The notes under the pieces are model-generated. The model did no database searches and was not told where the DNA came from. It saw only the letters and a program-made list of their open reading frames with translations. From Halanaerobiales bacterium (GTDB lineage: Bacteria > Bacillota_F > Halanaerobiia > Halanaerobiales > DTU029), in NCBI GenBank assembly GCA_016278415.1, contig JADQBV010000081.1, positions 1-6,014 on the forward strand: 6,014 nucleotides of DNA. Direction: 5' to 3'. The translations under genes were made by a program, and so were the position numbers. Positions 5,693-6,014 of the stretch are shown here, one piece after another. The first letter of the stretch is position 1; every line of letters starts with the position of its first letter.

Positions 5693-6014
5693 TCACCAAC
5701 ATAGTACTCCTTTTATAGTACAATATTCCAGATCAATTGTATTATAATTACTATAATTGTTTATAAAAGACTGTTTTAGAGGAAATTCCATATTAAATAA
5801 ATTAATTAGACAATTTATATAGTCCCTCTCTTCTTCTGCTAATCCTTTTTTAGCGGGCAATAGTAAATCATTGAAAAAGAAATCAACAATAGGTTTATTA
5901 TGAAAGATAGTTGCTAGTCCAAATTTTTTAATATCATTTTTTGTTGAAAAATATGAAAGTTCATCAAATTGTAGGGATTTGTTATATAGATTATCAAGAT
6001 TTTCTTGATTATAA
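5693..6014 (-). CDS. C-terminal part of an unidentified protein
   Basis: A minus-strand frame enters at the window edge (first full codon 6013-6011) and stays open for 106 codons to TGA at 5695-5693. That is far longer than expected by chance in sequence this AT-rich, and codon use looks natural, so it is very likely coding; the start lies beyond the window. Visible landmarks are a hydrophobic segment, PIVDFFFNDLLLP, followed by basic then acidic residues (AKKGLAEEERD), a leucine-rich helix (INCLINLFNMEFPL) and a tail rich in Asn and Tyr ending in KGVLCW. There is no transmembrane-length segment. I do not recognise the family and assign no function. It is not obviously part of the GRE operon, being separated from it by a promoter, a pseudogene and an intron remnant. 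Confidence 0.7.
   Translation of the reverse strand, partial: YNQENLDNLYNKSLQFDELSYFSTKNDIKKFGLATIFHNKPIVDFFFNDLLLPAKKGLAEEERDYINCLINLFNMEFPLKQSFINNYSNYNTIDLEYCTIKGVLCW

Noticed and set aside
5735..5749. AATTGTATTATAATT, similar to the MarR-like operator at 5230
   Set aside because: It lies inside a coding frame, lacks the TACAA arm and is easily explained by AT richness.

Overview
The window comes from an AT-rich, low-GC genome. Its genes are compact, with purine-rich Shine-Dalgarno sites (AAAGGAG, GGGAGG, AAGGAG) and consensus sigma-A promoter boxes. It also carries an oxygen-sensitive glycyl radical enzyme. Together these suggest a strictly or facultatively anaerobic member of the Bacillota (clostridia or Halanaerobiales-like); the sequence alone does not fix the order. 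Every gene that can be supported lies on the minus strand.

The core is a four-gene operon read right to left: a TPR protein resembling the TatT/RMDN type (5156-4461), a 790-residue glycyl radical enzyme (GRE, 4393-2021), its radical-SAM activase (2027-1059, overlapping the GRE by 7 nt) and a MarR-family regulator (1023-592). It is preceded by a near-consensus promoter, TTGACT-N17-TATAAT. Two 17-bp inverted repeats of the AGTTG-N7-CAACT type lie over its -10 box and in the leader. The simplest reading is a ligand-inducible catabolic operon repressed by its own last gene product. The GRE has all the hallmarks of the family: thiyl-radical Cys434 and glycyl-radical Gly765. However, it has Gln where the dehydratases, lyases and decarboxylases have a catalytic Glu (GCVQ instead of GCVE), so its reaction cannot be assigned and may be new.

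Left flank (1-591): a TetR-family regulator gene runs off the left edge and is broken by a one-base deletion at codon 40. Its 16-bp palindromic operator lies just upstream. The stretch between it and the MarR gene has one possible promoter and no convincing terminator.

Right flank (5157-6014): upstream of the operon promoter is a scar. The first 27 codons of a nitroreductase gene are joined directly to the last ~43 nt of a group II intron (domain VI with bulged branch-point A and the 3' end). Further right, past 184 nt with nothing recognisable, is the C-terminal part (106 codons) of an unidentified protein whose start lies outside the window. No tRNA, rRNA, CRISPR array or intact insertion sequence was seen.
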